DNA from: Ruminococcus sp. UBA946 | Lineage (GTDB): Bacteria > Bacillota > Clostridia > Oscillospirales > Ruminococcaceae | Assembly: GCA_002293295.1 (NCBI GenBank) | Contig: DBCY01000172.1 | Location: 39,775-54,264 of the forward strand | DNA: 14,490 bases | Reading direction: 5' to 3' | Made by a program: the position numbers and the translations under genes | Notes under the pieces: generated by a model | What the model was told of the DNA's origin: nothing | Database searches by the model: none | Seen by the model: the letters and a program-made list of their open reading frames with translations, nothing else | Shown: positions 1-7,348 of the stretch, piece by piece | How the letters are laid out: every line of letters begins with the position of its first letter | Position numbering within the stretch: position 1 is the first letter of the stretch

Positions 1-17
1 AAAGGATGGTCATAAAA

Positions 18-386
18 ATGAAAAAGCTGAGTAAGATAGTTGCTGTTTTTTTGGCGACGATGGTGATTGTTTCAATGACGGTTATTACTATAGGTGCTGC
101 GGAAACACCAGAGGGTTCTGCAGGCGGTACGACAAACATTGTTGGGGACTTAAATATTAACGGTACTACTGCATTAGCTACTTTAACATATTCTGGAACG
201 GCGCCCAGTTCCTGCAGTATTTCAGGCACATGTTATTTTAGATATTCAAGCAGTCCTCAAATCAGCGTTCCTTTCAGCGGAACTACAAGAGCCTCATATA
301 CCGCACCAAGCAATTCATCCTTTGTTAGCGCAAAAGCAACTTTTACAGTTAAATCGGGAACTGCTACATGGACAGATTCTCTCTAA
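18..386 (+). CDS. Small secreted protein of unknown function
   Basis: I do not recognise the family. The product is about 122 residues. It begins with a clear Sec signal peptide: a KK charged start, then a hydrophobic stretch of about 20 residues ending in I-G-A-A before E-T-P. The mature part is about 95 residues, rich in Ser, Thr and Gly, with two closely spaced cysteines (C-S-I-S-G-T-C) that could form a disulfide, and it looks beta-rich. An ATG at 6 is in frame, but the AAGGATGG ribosome site at 2-9 fits the ATG at 18 better. A hairpin terminator follows 24 bases after the stop, so it is probably the last gene of its transcript. The upstream context lies outside the window. Confidence 0.65.
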   Translation: MKKLSKIVAVFLATMVIVSMTVITIGAAETPEGSAGGTTNIVGDLNINGTTALATLTYSGTAPSSCSISGTCYFRYSSSPQISVPFSGTTRASYTAPSNSSFVSAKATFTVKSGTATWTDSL

Positions 387-409
387 GAGCGTAATTATTA
401 GTTTTCCGA

Positions 410-450
410 GGGCTGTATTATGACAGAATTATCTTCATAATACAGCCCTT
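410..450 (+). terminator. Hairpin terminator
   Basis: A perfect 14-bp stem (410-423 pairing with 435-448, starting GGGCTGTATTATGA) encloses an 11-base loop. It lies between the small secreted protein and the lipoprotein gene. The T-tract after the stem is weak (TT then AAATTT), so termination may be incomplete. Confidence 0.6.
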
Positions 451-482
451 AAATTTAAACCGTGAAGGGTTTGTTTTGTGGA

Positions 483-1856
483 ATGAAAAAGATTTTTTAT
501 ACTGCCTTGATTTGTTCCGTGATGTGTTTCGTCAGCTCCTGTATTAATAACAACGGAAGCATAACAGATAATGGCAGCGCTGATTCAGGCAGTAATGACG
601 GAAGAAAGATTATAAAGCTTACCGCGCTTGAAAATAACCAGACCCTTGAAAATTATGTACGGTCATTTAATTCAAAAAGCAAAGAATATAAAGTGGAAGT
701 AAGGGTATTTGCTCAGGACCCTGTTCCGGGAGAAACCTATTCTTACGAAAATGATATTACAAATCTTAATGCTGAGATAATAAGCGGGGAAATTCCTGAT
801 ATTATTTCTGACACCGGTTCTCTTCTGCCTGTCGACAGTTATATAAGAAAAGGGTTGATATGTGATTTATATACTTTAATGGAATCAGACAGGACTTTTA
901 TTAAAGAGGATTATTTACAGAGTGTATTCAAAGCTTCGGAGCATAACGGCAGGCTTTATGAGGTATTCCCAGCTTTTACCGTTCGGACAGTATATGCTAA
1001 AACTTCTGAAACAGGAAACATAACCGGATGGACGCTGGACGAGTTCGCTGACTTTATTTCGGAGAAACCGGATTCTAGTCTTATCATAAGCGGTCTTACT
1101 AAAAATGATTTTGTAACAATGACGTCCGCGGGATTGTTTTCGGAAGCCAATTCGGGAAATTACAGATTTGAACGCAATGAATTAGATAAACTGCTTAAAA
1201 TTGCTGAAAGATTCCCTTCGGAATATCCGCAGGGATATAATAACTTTACGATAGATACGGGAATGAGTGCCGGAAATCCGATTATGTGCTTTAACATCCT
1301 GTCAAATCCCAGGCAAATAAGAGAATGGGAAAAACTGAATGCTGGAGAGGAAATATCATTCCCGGGAATGCCACAGTCAAACAGGAACGAAATTTTACCG
1401 GGATACGGCTCGTCTTTTTTCCCTGATATAAAGATATTAATTACAAATAAAGCCGAAGAAAAACAAGGTGCATGGGAGTTTGTAAAATCCGTACTTAATG
1501 AAAAACCTGTAAATTCCGGATTAAGTATACCTGTAAAACTTTCGTTTATTGAGGATATGCTGAAAAAGGCAAAGGAGAATCCGCCCGAAAGCGGAGGGGA
1601 GGAATACTTCACATACCAGATTACGGAAAGCTCTGAATGGATTAAAGTGCCGATAGGCAATAACAACGAGGAAGATAATAATAAGTTTATGAATTTCATA
1701 GAATCGGTAAATCATGTCTATAATCCCGATTTTGAAATTGAAAGGATAATCGGAGAAGAAGCCGGCGCTTATTTTTCAGGTTTGAAACCGGCAGATGAGG
1801 TTTCAGGTATCATTGAAACCAGGATAAATATTTATATAGAAGAAACTTATAACTAA
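483..1856 (+). CDS. Extracellular solute-binding lipoprotein, ABC sugar type
   Basis: This is the likely substrate-binding component of an ABC importer, anchored to the outer face of the membrane. The product is about 457 residues. It starts with a lipoprotein signal peptide: KK, a hydrophobic stretch, and the lipobox V-S-S-C, so Cys20 should be lipidated. A low-complexity N/G/S/D linker follows, then a body that reads like a bacterial extracellular solute-binding protein (family 1/8): I-K-L-T-A-L near the start, a P-D-I-I-S-D segment, N-G-R-L-Y-E-V-F-P in the middle, and a late K-Q-G-A-W-E-F-V-K segment typical of the C-lobe. No permease or ATPase gene is adjacent, so partner and ligand cannot be named. 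An in-frame GTG at 462 is possible, but the ATG at 483 puts the signal peptide at the very N-terminus and was chosen. Confidence 0.75.
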   Translation: MKKIFYTALICSVMCFVSSCINNNGSITDNGSADSGSNDGRKIIKLTALENNQTLENYVRSFNSKSKEYKVEVRVFAQDPVPGETYSYENDITNLNAEIISGEIPDIISDTGSLLPVDSYIRKGLICDLYTLMESDRTFIKEDYLQSVFKASEHNGRLYEVFPAFTVRTVYAKTSETGNITGWTLDEFADFISEKPDSSLIISGLTKNDFVTMTSAGLFSEANSGNYRFERNELDKLLKIAERFPSEYPQGYNNFTIDTGMSAGNPIMCFNILSNPRQIREWEKLNAGEEISFPGMPQSNRNEILPGYGSSFFPDIKILITNKAEEKQGAWEFVKSVLNEKPVNSGLSIPVKLSFIEDMLKKAKENPPESGGEEYFTYQITESSEWIKVPIGNNNEEDNNKFMNFIESVNHVYNPDFEIERIIGEEAGAYFSGLKPADEVSGIIETRINIYIEETYN

Positions 1857-1984
1857 AGTTATATGTTTTTCTTTCCCAAGCTGTAATCAGGACTTGCCGC
1901 TGATGCATAAACATATTGTAACGTATTATGAAAGGCGGTGAATCCTGTATCTGCGCTGTAGTAAGAGCAGGTTACAGGTGTTAT

Positions 1985-2110
1985 ATGAAAGAAATCGGTT
2001 ATAATCGTCAGGCTGCTGTCGATTATGCCCAGAAATGGGCTTACGGGCGTAATCCAAACTATCTTGATTTTGAGGAAATCGGGGGGGACTGCACAAATGC
2101 AGGGAACTAA
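1985..2110 (+). pseudogene. 5' fragment of amidase-domain gene, interrupted by the element
   Basis: This encodes the N-terminal 38 codons of a small amidase-domain protein (it resembles the putative amidase domain family, Pfam Amidase_6), followed by three foreign codons (A-G-N) and a stop supplied by the inserted element. Visible family features are K-E-I-G-Y-N-R-Q-A-A-V near the start, K-W-A-Y-G-R-N-P-N-Y, and G-G-D-C-T-N, where the Cys is the likely nucleophile. The remainder (F-A-S-Q-C onward) is at 13875-14249. The start at 1985 follows a modest AGGTG ribosome site. An in-frame ATG at 1928 would add 19 residues unlike the family. As it stands the 41-residue product cannot be active. Precise excision of the element would restore a 162-residue protein. 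Confidence 0.8.
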
Positions 2111-2115
2111 ATAAA
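2080..2115. other. attL junction
   Basis: Host sequence GGGACTGCAC joins element sequence GCAGGGAACTAAATAAACC across the core AAAT at 2095-2098. The host side encodes D-C-T of the amidase. The element side introduces a stop after three codons. Confidence 0.8.
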
Positions 2116-2143
2116 CCCCGCAAAGCCCGCAAATCTTGATAAC

Positions 2144-2170
2144 AAGCCGCTTTGGCGGCTTTTATTTTTT
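2144..2170 (+). terminator. Rho-independent terminator at element left edge
   Basis: The stem AAGCCGC (2144-2150) pairs with GCGGCTT (2155-2161) around a 4-base loop, and is followed by TATTTTTT. It lies 46 bases inside attL and would stop transcription entering from the interrupted amidase gene. Confidence 0.8.
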
Positions 2171-2178
2171 CGCTCAAA

Positions 2179-2208
2179 TTCATAATTTTTTCCAGTGCTG
2201 AATATAAT
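2179..2208 (+). promoter_or_regulatory. Possible promoter of the recombinase operon
   Basis: A perfect -10 TATAAT at 2203-2208 lies 18 bases after a weak -35, TTCATA (2179-2184). It sits just after the left-edge terminator and 14 bases before the small ORF at 2222, so it fits the small protein and integrase genes. The -35 is poor, so the call is tentative. Confidence 0.45.
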
Positions 2209-2221
2209 TCACTGGGTGATT

Positions 2222-2344
2222 ATGATGAAGAAAGAGAATGTAAAAAAAATAACACTGCCCGAACATATCCAAATTGAGATGTTAAAATTTTTTATGCATA
2301 CCTCGATACCGCGAAAAAAGCTTAAAAATAAATCTGCTTCCTAA
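2222..2344 (+). CDS. Small 40-residue protein upstream of the integrase
   Basis: This short ORF encodes about 39-40 residues: a Lys-rich start, then T-L-P-E-H-I-Q-I-E-M-L-K-F-F, then T-S-I-P-R-K-K-L and a basic tail. It ends 23 bases before the recombinase start and shares its probable promoter, so the two are likely co-transcribed. The amphipathic helix followed by a basic C-terminus suggests a small DNA- or protein-binding partner, perhaps a regulator or directionality factor. That function is inferred only from position. Two adjacent ATGs (2222, 2225) could serve as the start. The ribosome site GGGTGA is weak. Confidence 0.55.
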   Translation: MMKKENVKKITLPEHIQIEMLKFFMHTSIPRKKLKNKSAS

Positions 2345-2367
2345 CGAAGATTAGGAGGGGTTTATTT

Positions 2368-3843
2368 TTGGAAACGGCTATTTACGTCCGGGTTTCGACA
2401 GAAGAACAGGTACAAGAGGGTTATTCAATCAGAGGACAGGAACAAAAGCTCAAGGATTTTGCGCGCATTAAAGACTGGTCGATATGGAATGTCTACACCG
2501 ACGAGGGTATCAGCGGCAAAAACATCACCGACCGTCCCGCCGTCAATAAAATGCTGGCGGATATAAAAAGCGGCGAGGTTAAAAATGTCCTTGTCTACAA
2601 AATCGACCGCCTAACCCGCAGTACGTCCGATTTAATTTATCTTGTCGATTATTTCAATCAGTATGGCTGTGCTTTTAACTCCTTAATGGAAAGTATCGAC
2701 ACGCAGACGGCTTCGGGGCGGATGTTTCTGAAAATCATCGGGATTTTCGCCGAATTTGAACGTGAAAACATCATCGAAAGGGTCAAGCTGGGGCGCGAAC
2801 GAAAGGTAAAAGAGGGCTACACCCTGTGTTCATCACACGCCAGTTATGGTTACGACAGGGGAAACGGTCAGAAAATCCAGTCAGTCAATGAGGACGAAGC
2901 CCAGATTGTCAGGGAAATTTTTGATATGTACGTCAATCAGAATATGCCCTTGAACAATATCGCCAGAGTGCTTAATTTAAGGAAGATACCGACCAAGAAA
3001 AACACGGTCTGGCAGAGGAAGAACATTAAAAATATCCTGAAAAACAGCAACTACATAGGCAGGGTCAGACATTTTATCGGCGAGGAAAAATACACCGAAA
3101 ATGATGGTTTGCATGAAGCCATCATCAGCGAGGAGCTTTTCGACCAAGCCCAGCGGATTATATCGGCAACGCCAAGCCTGACCGCCACCAAAAAACCCAA
3201 AGACTGCAATTATTATCTGGGTCTTTTATTCTGCGGCAAGTGCGGCAAAAAAATGACCACCCACGGCAGATATAAAACGCTCACTGACGGCTCAAAGCAA
3301 TATTACGGCTCATACCGCTGCGGCGACAGTGATGTCGGCTGTTGCAGCTGCGGCGAGATGAACCATAACAAAATTGAAGCCGCCTTTCGCGGTTACATTA
3401 CCTTGGTGTCCGATTTTAAGGTCGCTGATAAAATATCGTTGGAGCAGAGCGAAAAAATCCACTCAGACAACCAGGCATTGATTGACGAGTATAACGGGAA
3501 GCTCGCTGAATTCAGCGCCAAAGAAAAGGAAATACTAAGTCTTTATGTCGATGACGAAATCGACTTTGACAGCTACAAGCAAATGCGCCAAAAAATAAGC
3601 CATGACCGGGACATCATCAACGCCGAGCTTGACAAGCTCAGTGTCCCCGCTGATGAAGACGCCCCGCTAAAAAAAGAGGATATTATCCTAAACCTCAGCG
3701 AAAACTGGGATTTACTGACCGATTTAGAGAAGCGGCGGTTTTTAATGAGGTTTGTTAAAAGAATTGTGGTGACAAGCGAAAAATCAAAAAATACCCGGAC
3801 GAATACGGTTAGGATTGAGAATGTGGAGTTTAATACCGCTTAA
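2368..3843 (+). CDS. Large serine recombinase (site-specific integrase)
   Basis: This catalyses integration and excision of the element by serine recombination at attB/attP. The product is 491 residues. Domains in order: resolvase catalytic domain (about 1-150) with Y-V-R-V-S, catalytic Ser10 and Arg8, the I-D-R-L-T-R-S motif near residue 80, and the long E helix F-E-R-E-N-I-I-E-R-V; recombinase DNA-binding domain (about 160-265); zinc ribbon with C289, C292 and later cysteines between 318 and 328; coiled coil about 355-425; and a conserved C-terminal R-F-L-M-R-F-V-K-R-I-V-V segment. The start is TTG, chosen because AGGAGGGG lies 7 bases upstream and it places the catalytic Ser at residue 10. 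It lies beside attL, as expected for the enzyme that made this insertion. Confidence 0.95.
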   Translation: METAIYVRVSTEEQVQEGYSIRGQEQKLKDFARIKDWSIWNVYTDEGISGKNITDRPAVNKMLADIKSGEVKNVLVYKIDRLTRSTSDLIYLVDYFNQYGCAFNSLMESIDTQTASGRMFLKIIGIFAEFERENIIERVKLGRERKVKEGYTLCSSHASYGYDRGNGQKIQSVNEDEAQIVREIFDMYVNQNMPLNNIARVLNLRKIPTKKNTVWQRKNIKNILKNSNYIGRVRHFIGEEKYTENDGLHEAIISEELFDQAQRIISATPSLTATKKPKDCNYYLGLLFCGKCGKKMTTHGRYKTLTDGSKQYYGSYRCGDSDVGCCSCGEMNHNKIEAAFRGYITLVSDFKVADKISLEQSEKIHSDNQALIDEYNGKLAEFSAKEKEILSLYVDDEIDFDSYKQMRQKISHDRDIINAELDKLSVPADEDAPLKKEDIILNLSENWDLLTDLEKRRFLMRFVKRIVVTSEKSKNTRTNTVRIENVEFNTA

Positions 3844-3850
3844 AAAGAAA

Positions 3851-3880
3851 GGGGCTTGCTCATGGTGGCAAGCCCCTTTG
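3851..3880. terminator. Bidirectional hairpin terminator between convergent genes
   Basis: GGGGCTTGC (3851-3859) pairs with GCAAGCCCC (3868-3876). TTT follows on the plus side and an A-rich run precedes it, giving T's on the minus strand. It serves both the recombinase and the convergent metalloprotease gene. Confidence 0.8.
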
Positions 3881-3888
3881 TTTGAAAG

Positions 3889-4557
3889 TTAATTTTCAAA
3901 AGGTGTTTGCATTGTTATACCGCAATCGCCGCATTTAATATTTACTTCCTTGGTAGCGCGTACAGTCAGACCGCAGACGGGACAAATATATTTGCGGCTT
4001 GACTGCTTGGAGCGGCTGACGGTTTTTTCCCTGCCGTCCCCGCCGGTTTTGGTGACTTTGGGCGTACCATCGCGGTATGTTTTGGCGCGTTCGAGTTTGA
4101 AGCAACCACCGCGGCAATGGCTTTTCACTAACTCTGTAAATTCGGGGGTCGGGGTGGTTTTATTAAAGCCGCTGGCGGCGGTTTTTTCAACAAACAAGCC
4201 CCGCGCTTCGGCGACTTCCTTAAAATGCTGATTATGATATCTTCCCTTGCGGCTGCAATCCTGTACGCCGCGCTGGATATTCAGCAAATGGCACATCTCG
4301 TGCATGAGCGTGGTAATGACAAGTTCCACGGGACGGTTAAGATGTTCGGCGCATAAATTTATTTCCCTAAACCACGAATTATCCTTACTGCTCCAGACTT
4401 TATTAACGCTAATCCAGCCGTAAGCCCCTGATGTAATATCGGTTAAAATCGTGATTACGGGGCGCTCCAGTTCGCCGTTAAAATACTTGTTATTTAAAAA
4501 TTTGAACATCCGCTGTAACTCGTCGATTGCGCTTTGGATTGTTACCTCGCCTTTCAA
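3889..4557 (-). CDS. SprT-like zinc metalloprotease domain protein
   Basis: This is a predicted zinc peptidase of the SprT/Spartan-like type, 222 residues, with no signal peptide, so cytoplasmic. The catalytic motif H-E-M-C-H is at 86-90, and H108 or H111 in Y-H-N-Q-H is the candidate third zinc ligand. A basic Ser/Lys-rich linker (about 155-190) leads to a C-terminal zinc ribbon with C192, C195, C209 and C212. SprT-like proteins often act on DNA or DNA-bound proteins. Similar genes are frequent cargo of clostridial conjugative elements, where their role is not established. The TTG start has AAGGGGG 7 bases upstream and overlaps the stop of a 13-codon leader ORF as TTGA, suggesting translational coupling. 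It is convergent with the integrase. Confidence 0.85.
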   Translation of the reverse strand: MKGEVTIQSAIDELQRMFKFLNNKYFNGELERPVITILTDITSGAYGWISVNKVWSSKDNSWFREINLCAEHLNRPVELVITTLMHEMCHLLNIQRGVQDCSRKGRYHNQHFKEVAEARGLFVEKTAASGFNKTTPTPEFTELVKSHCRGGCFKLERAKTYRDGTPKVTKTGGDGREKTVSRSKQSSRKYICPVCGLTVRATKEVNIKCGDCGITMQTPFEN

Positions 4558-4595
4558 TTCATAACCCCCTTAGTATTCGCTTTTCTTGTCTGCAT
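4554..4595 (-). CDS. Short leader ORF coupled to the SprT-like gene
   Basis: A 13-residue ORF (M-Q-T-R-K-A-N-T-K-G-V-M-N) has a perfect AAAGGAG ribosome site 9 bases before its ATG. Its TGA stop overlaps the TTG start of the metalloprotease gene. The peptide has no obvious function of its own. Its spacing suggests that translation of the leader feeds ribosomes to the weaker TTG start. It is too short to be sure that it is translated. Confidence 0.4.
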   Translation of the reverse strand: MQTRKANTKGVMN

Positions 4596-4608
4596 TTTGC
4601 AACACTCC

Positions 4609-4642
4609 TTTTTCAAAATTAAAGATTTTTCAAAATTAAAGA
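4609..4642. repeat. 17-bp perfect tandem repeat
   Basis: Two adjacent perfect copies of TTTTTCAAAATTAAAGA lie just upstream of the leader ORF of the SprT-like gene. The placement suggests a repressor or activator binding site. Confidence 0.75.
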
Positions 4643-4765
4643 ACCCTTGAAAATTAACTTTCAAGGGTTTTGATTATACTTAATTTTGAAACTGAGTGAG
4701 TGAGGAAAAAGGGGCATATTCGTAAAGAATAACTCTCCCTCCCCAAAAAATGTTAGCTCACTAAT

Positions 4766-4795
4766 TTGGTAAACAATGTGGGCTTATGATAGAAT
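4766..4795 (+). promoter_or_regulatory. Possible extended -10 promoter of the membrane protein gene
   Basis: A -35-like TTGGTA (4766-4771) and a -10 TAGAAT (4790-4795) are separated by 18 bases. A TG lies just upstream of the -10 (TGATAGAAT), which marks an extended -10 promoter. The gene starts about 100 bases downstream. Confidence 0.45.
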
Positions 4796-4896
4796 ATCAC
4801 AACTTTGTCATTGGAGGGATAAAGGTTCTTTTCAAATTTGTTAATCGTTCAACCACATCACGCATTCTAAAAATGAAAAATAAAGAGGTGTGAATT

Positions 4897-5250
4897 TTGA
4901 AAAATAAAATACATGACTTCTTCTTATTTATAAGCAATACCATATATGAATTACAAACAACTGTTGATGAACCCAATGGTGGCTTTGGTGGCTTTATATG
5001 GCGAAGGCTAGAAAGATTTGGAGAAGGAAGAATTTTATTCACTTTGCTGGTTACTTTCATAATTTTAAAACTTGCAAACATCATTAATTGGTCATGGTGG
5101 TGGGTTATGTCACCATTATGGATTGGTCTCGCAGTTCAAATTAGCTGGCTGATTATTTGGATAATACAATGGATAATGATTCGCTTGTTTTTTCATATGC
5201 TAGCTAAAATTGAACGATTAAACAACTGGATTGAAAGCCGTTTTTTTTGA
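4897..5250 (+). CDS. Small two-helix membrane protein of unknown function
   Basis: This is a 117-residue predicted membrane protein. The first 45 residues are soluble with a Gly-rich turn (N-G-G-F-G-G-F). Two hydrophobic segments follow (about 47-63 and 75-98), joined by N-W-S-W-W-W-V-M-S-P-L-W, and then a short basic tail. The Trp-rich connector resembles the small phage-type membrane proteins grouped as Transmembrane Fragile-X-F. That similarity is from memory of the motif only. The TTG start has GAGGTG 6 bases upstream. It is convergent with the 411-residue gene, with a shared terminator overlapping its stop. The high AT content matches that neighbour and differs from the mobilization genes, so the pair may have been acquired together. 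Confidence 0.6.
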   Translation: MKNKIHDFFLFISNTIYELQTTVDEPNGGFGGFIWRRLERFGEGRILFTLLVTFIILKLANIINWSWWWVMSPLWIGLAVQISWLIIWIIQWIMIRLFFHMLAKIERLNNWIESRFF

Positions 5251-5270
5251 AAGAACGGCTTTTGTTTTAT
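5234..5270 (+). terminator. Terminator overlapping the membrane protein stop codon
   Basis: AAAGCCGTT (5234-5242) pairs with AACGGCTTT (5254-5262), followed by TGTTTTATTTAT. The stop codon of the membrane protein lies in the loop. It separates two convergent genes. Confidence 0.75.
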
Positions 5271-6502
5271 TTATCCAATTTCACTATAGCTTGTTTAATT
5301 TCTCTTGGCGGTGCTGTCATTTTATTCATTGAGCTTGATATTACACTTGTAATAAGTTTAGCAATTATAGAAATCGGATTTGTCATAACTCCAATTGCTG
5401 TATCTGCTATACCCCAACCTTTATTAGCAATATCCATTGATGCAACAACAGGCTTTTTCTTGAAATTGTAAGTATGTAGTATAGCTTTTGGGTTAAATGT
5501 GATACCTTGTTTATGTTCTGAATACTTGAAATTATACCTATCGACAACAAGTTCGTTAATCACGCTAAGATATTTTTCAATCGAAATCCATAATGCGTTA
5601 ATATTAACAATTCCGTTTCTAAATTGTTGCATTTGGCTCTCAAACTCCAGATATTCTTTTGTTTCCCAAGCGTATAATAAATGCTTCGCAGGAAATGAAG
5701 CAAAACCAAAAATACTAAAATCATAAGAACAGGAAATTTCATATTTTGACGTTATATCAATTTCAAGGTCAAATTTTTTGGTTGGTTGTGTGTCATAATT
5801 AAAAAATTGCCTTGAATAATCCAATTTGAGATATTCAGGAATATTATAATCAAAAGAACTACGAAGCATACCCCGAACAATTTGATAAAATTCGCTTTTC
5901 TCGTTATGTTCTTCAAGTGCTACATTTTTTACCATATTATACGTCAAGGCTTCTTTATCGCTAAGCTTTTCCCTTAACTTTCGTAATAATAAATTAATAT
6001 CATCCGAGTATGATGTTTCAAGTTCTTTTCTTATTTTTGCAGTGAAAATACTACTAATTTCACTTGCATTCCACCAGTAAATATTATCGTCTTTACATAT
6101 TTGGTCTATAAATTTTGAATATTTTAAGCTTGGTTTTTCAACGTTTTTATTCTTTTTTTGAGCTTCTCGTAAACTCTCTGAGATATTACCGCGAAAAATA
6201 TCTCTTGCGGCTAACTTAATATATCCCTCACTAATTAACCAATCAAAATCCGCCGTAGCACAACGACGTAAATCGTAAACCCTTTCGCCCTCTTTGCAAA
6301 GTATTAAAGTTCGCAATGCTTGATTGAGGTTTATTGACGTGTCGCTTATAACAAGTTCTTTAAAGAAAAACAAGTTAATGATAATATACGCACGTAGATA
6401 TACACAGGCTTCTGCCTTTGTAATATTGGCACGTTTTATCATTTCGTCCTCCGAATTTATTATCGAATCAAATACAGCATTACCTTTTTCCAATTTCAAC
6501 AA
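5267..6502 (-). CDS. Unrecognised 411-residue protein, AT-rich cargo
   Basis: I do not recognise the family. The N-terminal third is mainly helical and includes L-F-F-F-K-E-L-V-I-S-D-T-S-I-N and W-L-I-S-E-G-Y-I-K-L-A-A-R-D. The middle is charged and helix-rich, and the C-terminal third has mixed strands. A Gly/Ser/Ile-rich, weakly hydrophobic segment near the end (around 358-392) could insert in or lie on a membrane. There is no signal peptide. Three TTG codons close to AAAGGTGG (6502, 6499, 6493) compete as starts, so the exact N-terminus is uncertain. It stands alone on the minus strand, convergent with the small membrane protein and flanked by recombination genes. The position and AT-richness fit accessory cargo such as a defence gene, but nothing in the sequence proves this. 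Confidence 0.65.
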   Translation of the reverse strand: MLKLEKGNAVFDSIINSEDEMIKRANITKAEACVYLRAYIIINLFFFKELVISDTSINLNQALRTLILCKEGERVYDLRRCATADFDWLISEGYIKLAARDIFRGNISESLREAQKKNKNVEKPSLKYSKFIDQICKDDNIYWWNASEISSIFTAKIRKELETSYSDDINLLLRKLREKLSDKEALTYNMVKNVALEEHNEKSEFYQIVRGMLRSSFDYNIPEYLKLDYSRQFFNYDTQPTKKFDLEIDITSKYEISCSYDFSIFGFASFPAKHLLYAWETKEYLEFESQMQQFRNGIVNINALWISIEKYLSVINELVVDRYNFKYSEHKQGITFNPKAILHTYNFKKKPVVASMDIANKGWGIADTAIGVMTNPISIIAKLITSVISSSMNKMTAPPREIKQAIVKLDK

Positions 6503-6684
6503 CCACCTTTATAAAAATTCTATTCGAGCGTAATTTTCCCTTATTAATATATATCGCCCACCACCACCCAAACTTTAACAAAATTCGTGTGAATCTAAAT
6601 AAATTTACAATTTCCTCACAAAAACCCTGTAAAAATCTTCTAATTCCCCATAAAAACAAAGAAAATCAATCACTCCCTTCCAAA

Positions 6685-6719
6685 TCTAAATATAATTAAA
6701 ACTAAGAAATATATTTAGA
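6685..6719. promoter_or_regulatory. Palindromic site upstream of the resolvase gene
   Basis: TCTAAATATA (6685-6694) and TATATTTAGA (6710-6719) form perfect 10-bp inverted arms 15 bases apart, ending next to the resolvase ribosome site. Size and position suit a resolvase binding site (res) or an autoregulatory operator. No further subsites were identified. Confidence 0.45.
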
Positions 6720-6736
6720 AAGGGAAGTAAAGAAGC

Positions 6737-7348
6737 ATGAAAACATACGGCTATATCCGCGTTTCAACCGCCGACCAAAACGCGGACAGACAGCTTTTAG
6801 CAATGAGCGGCTTAAAAATCCCATCCCCAAATATCTACACCGATAAATTAAGCGGAAAAGACTTCAACCGACCAAGTTACAAAGCGCTGCTAAAAAAGCT
6901 TAAAATGGGCGATTTGCTCTACATACAAAGCATTGATAGGTTAGGGCGCAATTATGAGGAAATTCAAAATCAATGGCGCATTATCACCAAAGACAAAAAA
7001 GCTAACATTGCCGTGATTGATATGCCCCTGCTTGATACCCGGTTAAATAAGGATTTGATGGGAACATTTATCGCCGACCTTGTTCTGCAAATTCTTTCTT
7101 TCGTGGCGCACAATGAGCGCGACAACATCAAGAAACGCCAAGCTGAGGGAATCGCGGCGGCGAGGCGGCGGGGCGTCAAATTCGGCAGACCACAGAAAGA
7201 CTTGCCGCCGAACTTCGAGGAGTTAATTAAAAAGTGGGAGCGCGGCGAACTTTCAACCGAGCAAATTTTAAAACCATGCGAAATATGTCGCTCTACTCTA
7301 TACGTTAAACTACGTGAATACAAGGCTTCAAGTAATAAATGTAAATAA
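6737..7348 (+). CDS. Small serine resolvase/invertase
   Basis: This is a 203-residue serine recombinase of the resolvase/invertase type. The catalytic domain starts Y-I-R-V-S with Ser10 as nucleophile and Arg8. It continues with S-I-D-R-L-G-R-N, A-H-N-E-R-D-N-I-K-K-R and the linker G-V-K-F-G-R-P. A short C-terminal helix-turn-helix (about 155-200) would bind DNA. Likely roles are resolving multimers of the circular element or local inversion. It is distinct from the large recombinase, which has the size and position expected of the integrase. The ATG follows AAAGGGAAG at a rather long distance of about 9-12 bases. A hairpin overlaps the stop codon. Confidence 0.9.
   Translation: MKTYGYIRVSTADQNADRQLLAMSGLKIPSPNIYTDKLSGKDFNRPSYKALLKKLKMGDLLYIQSIDRLGRNYEEIQNQWRIITKDKKANIAVIDMPLLDTRLNKDLMGTFIADLVLQILSFVAHNERDNIKKRQAEGIAAARRRGVKFGRPQKDLPPNFEELIKKWERGELSTEQILKPCEICRSTLYVKLREYKASSNKCK

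Larger units (their letters stand above)
4558..4896. promoter_or_regulatory. Repeat-rich regulatory region between two divergent genes
   Basis: This 339-base stretch holds the short leader ORF and regulatory sequence, with no larger gene. A perfect 17-bp tandem repeat (TTTTTCAAAATTAAAGA at 4609-4625 and 4626-4642) abuts the leader ribosome site on the minus strand. An inverted copy of its core (TTAATTTTGAAA) lies at 4680-4691. A hairpin AACCCTTGAAA / TTTCAAGGGTT (4642-4652 and 4659-4669) sits between them and could be a terminator or operator. A promoter for the plus-strand membrane protein lies further right. Confidence 0.5.

Noticed and set aside
1160..1715. Two long minus-strand frames within the lipoprotein gene
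   Set aside because: They mirror a clear solute-binding protein gene and have no start signals.
1926..2183. Minus-strand 85-codon frame across attL
   Set aside because: It spans the host-element junction and the terminator, so it cannot be an evolved gene.
5247..5742. Small plus- and minus-strand frames within 5247-5742
   Set aside because: They overlap the long minus-strand 411-residue gene or its terminator and lack start signals.
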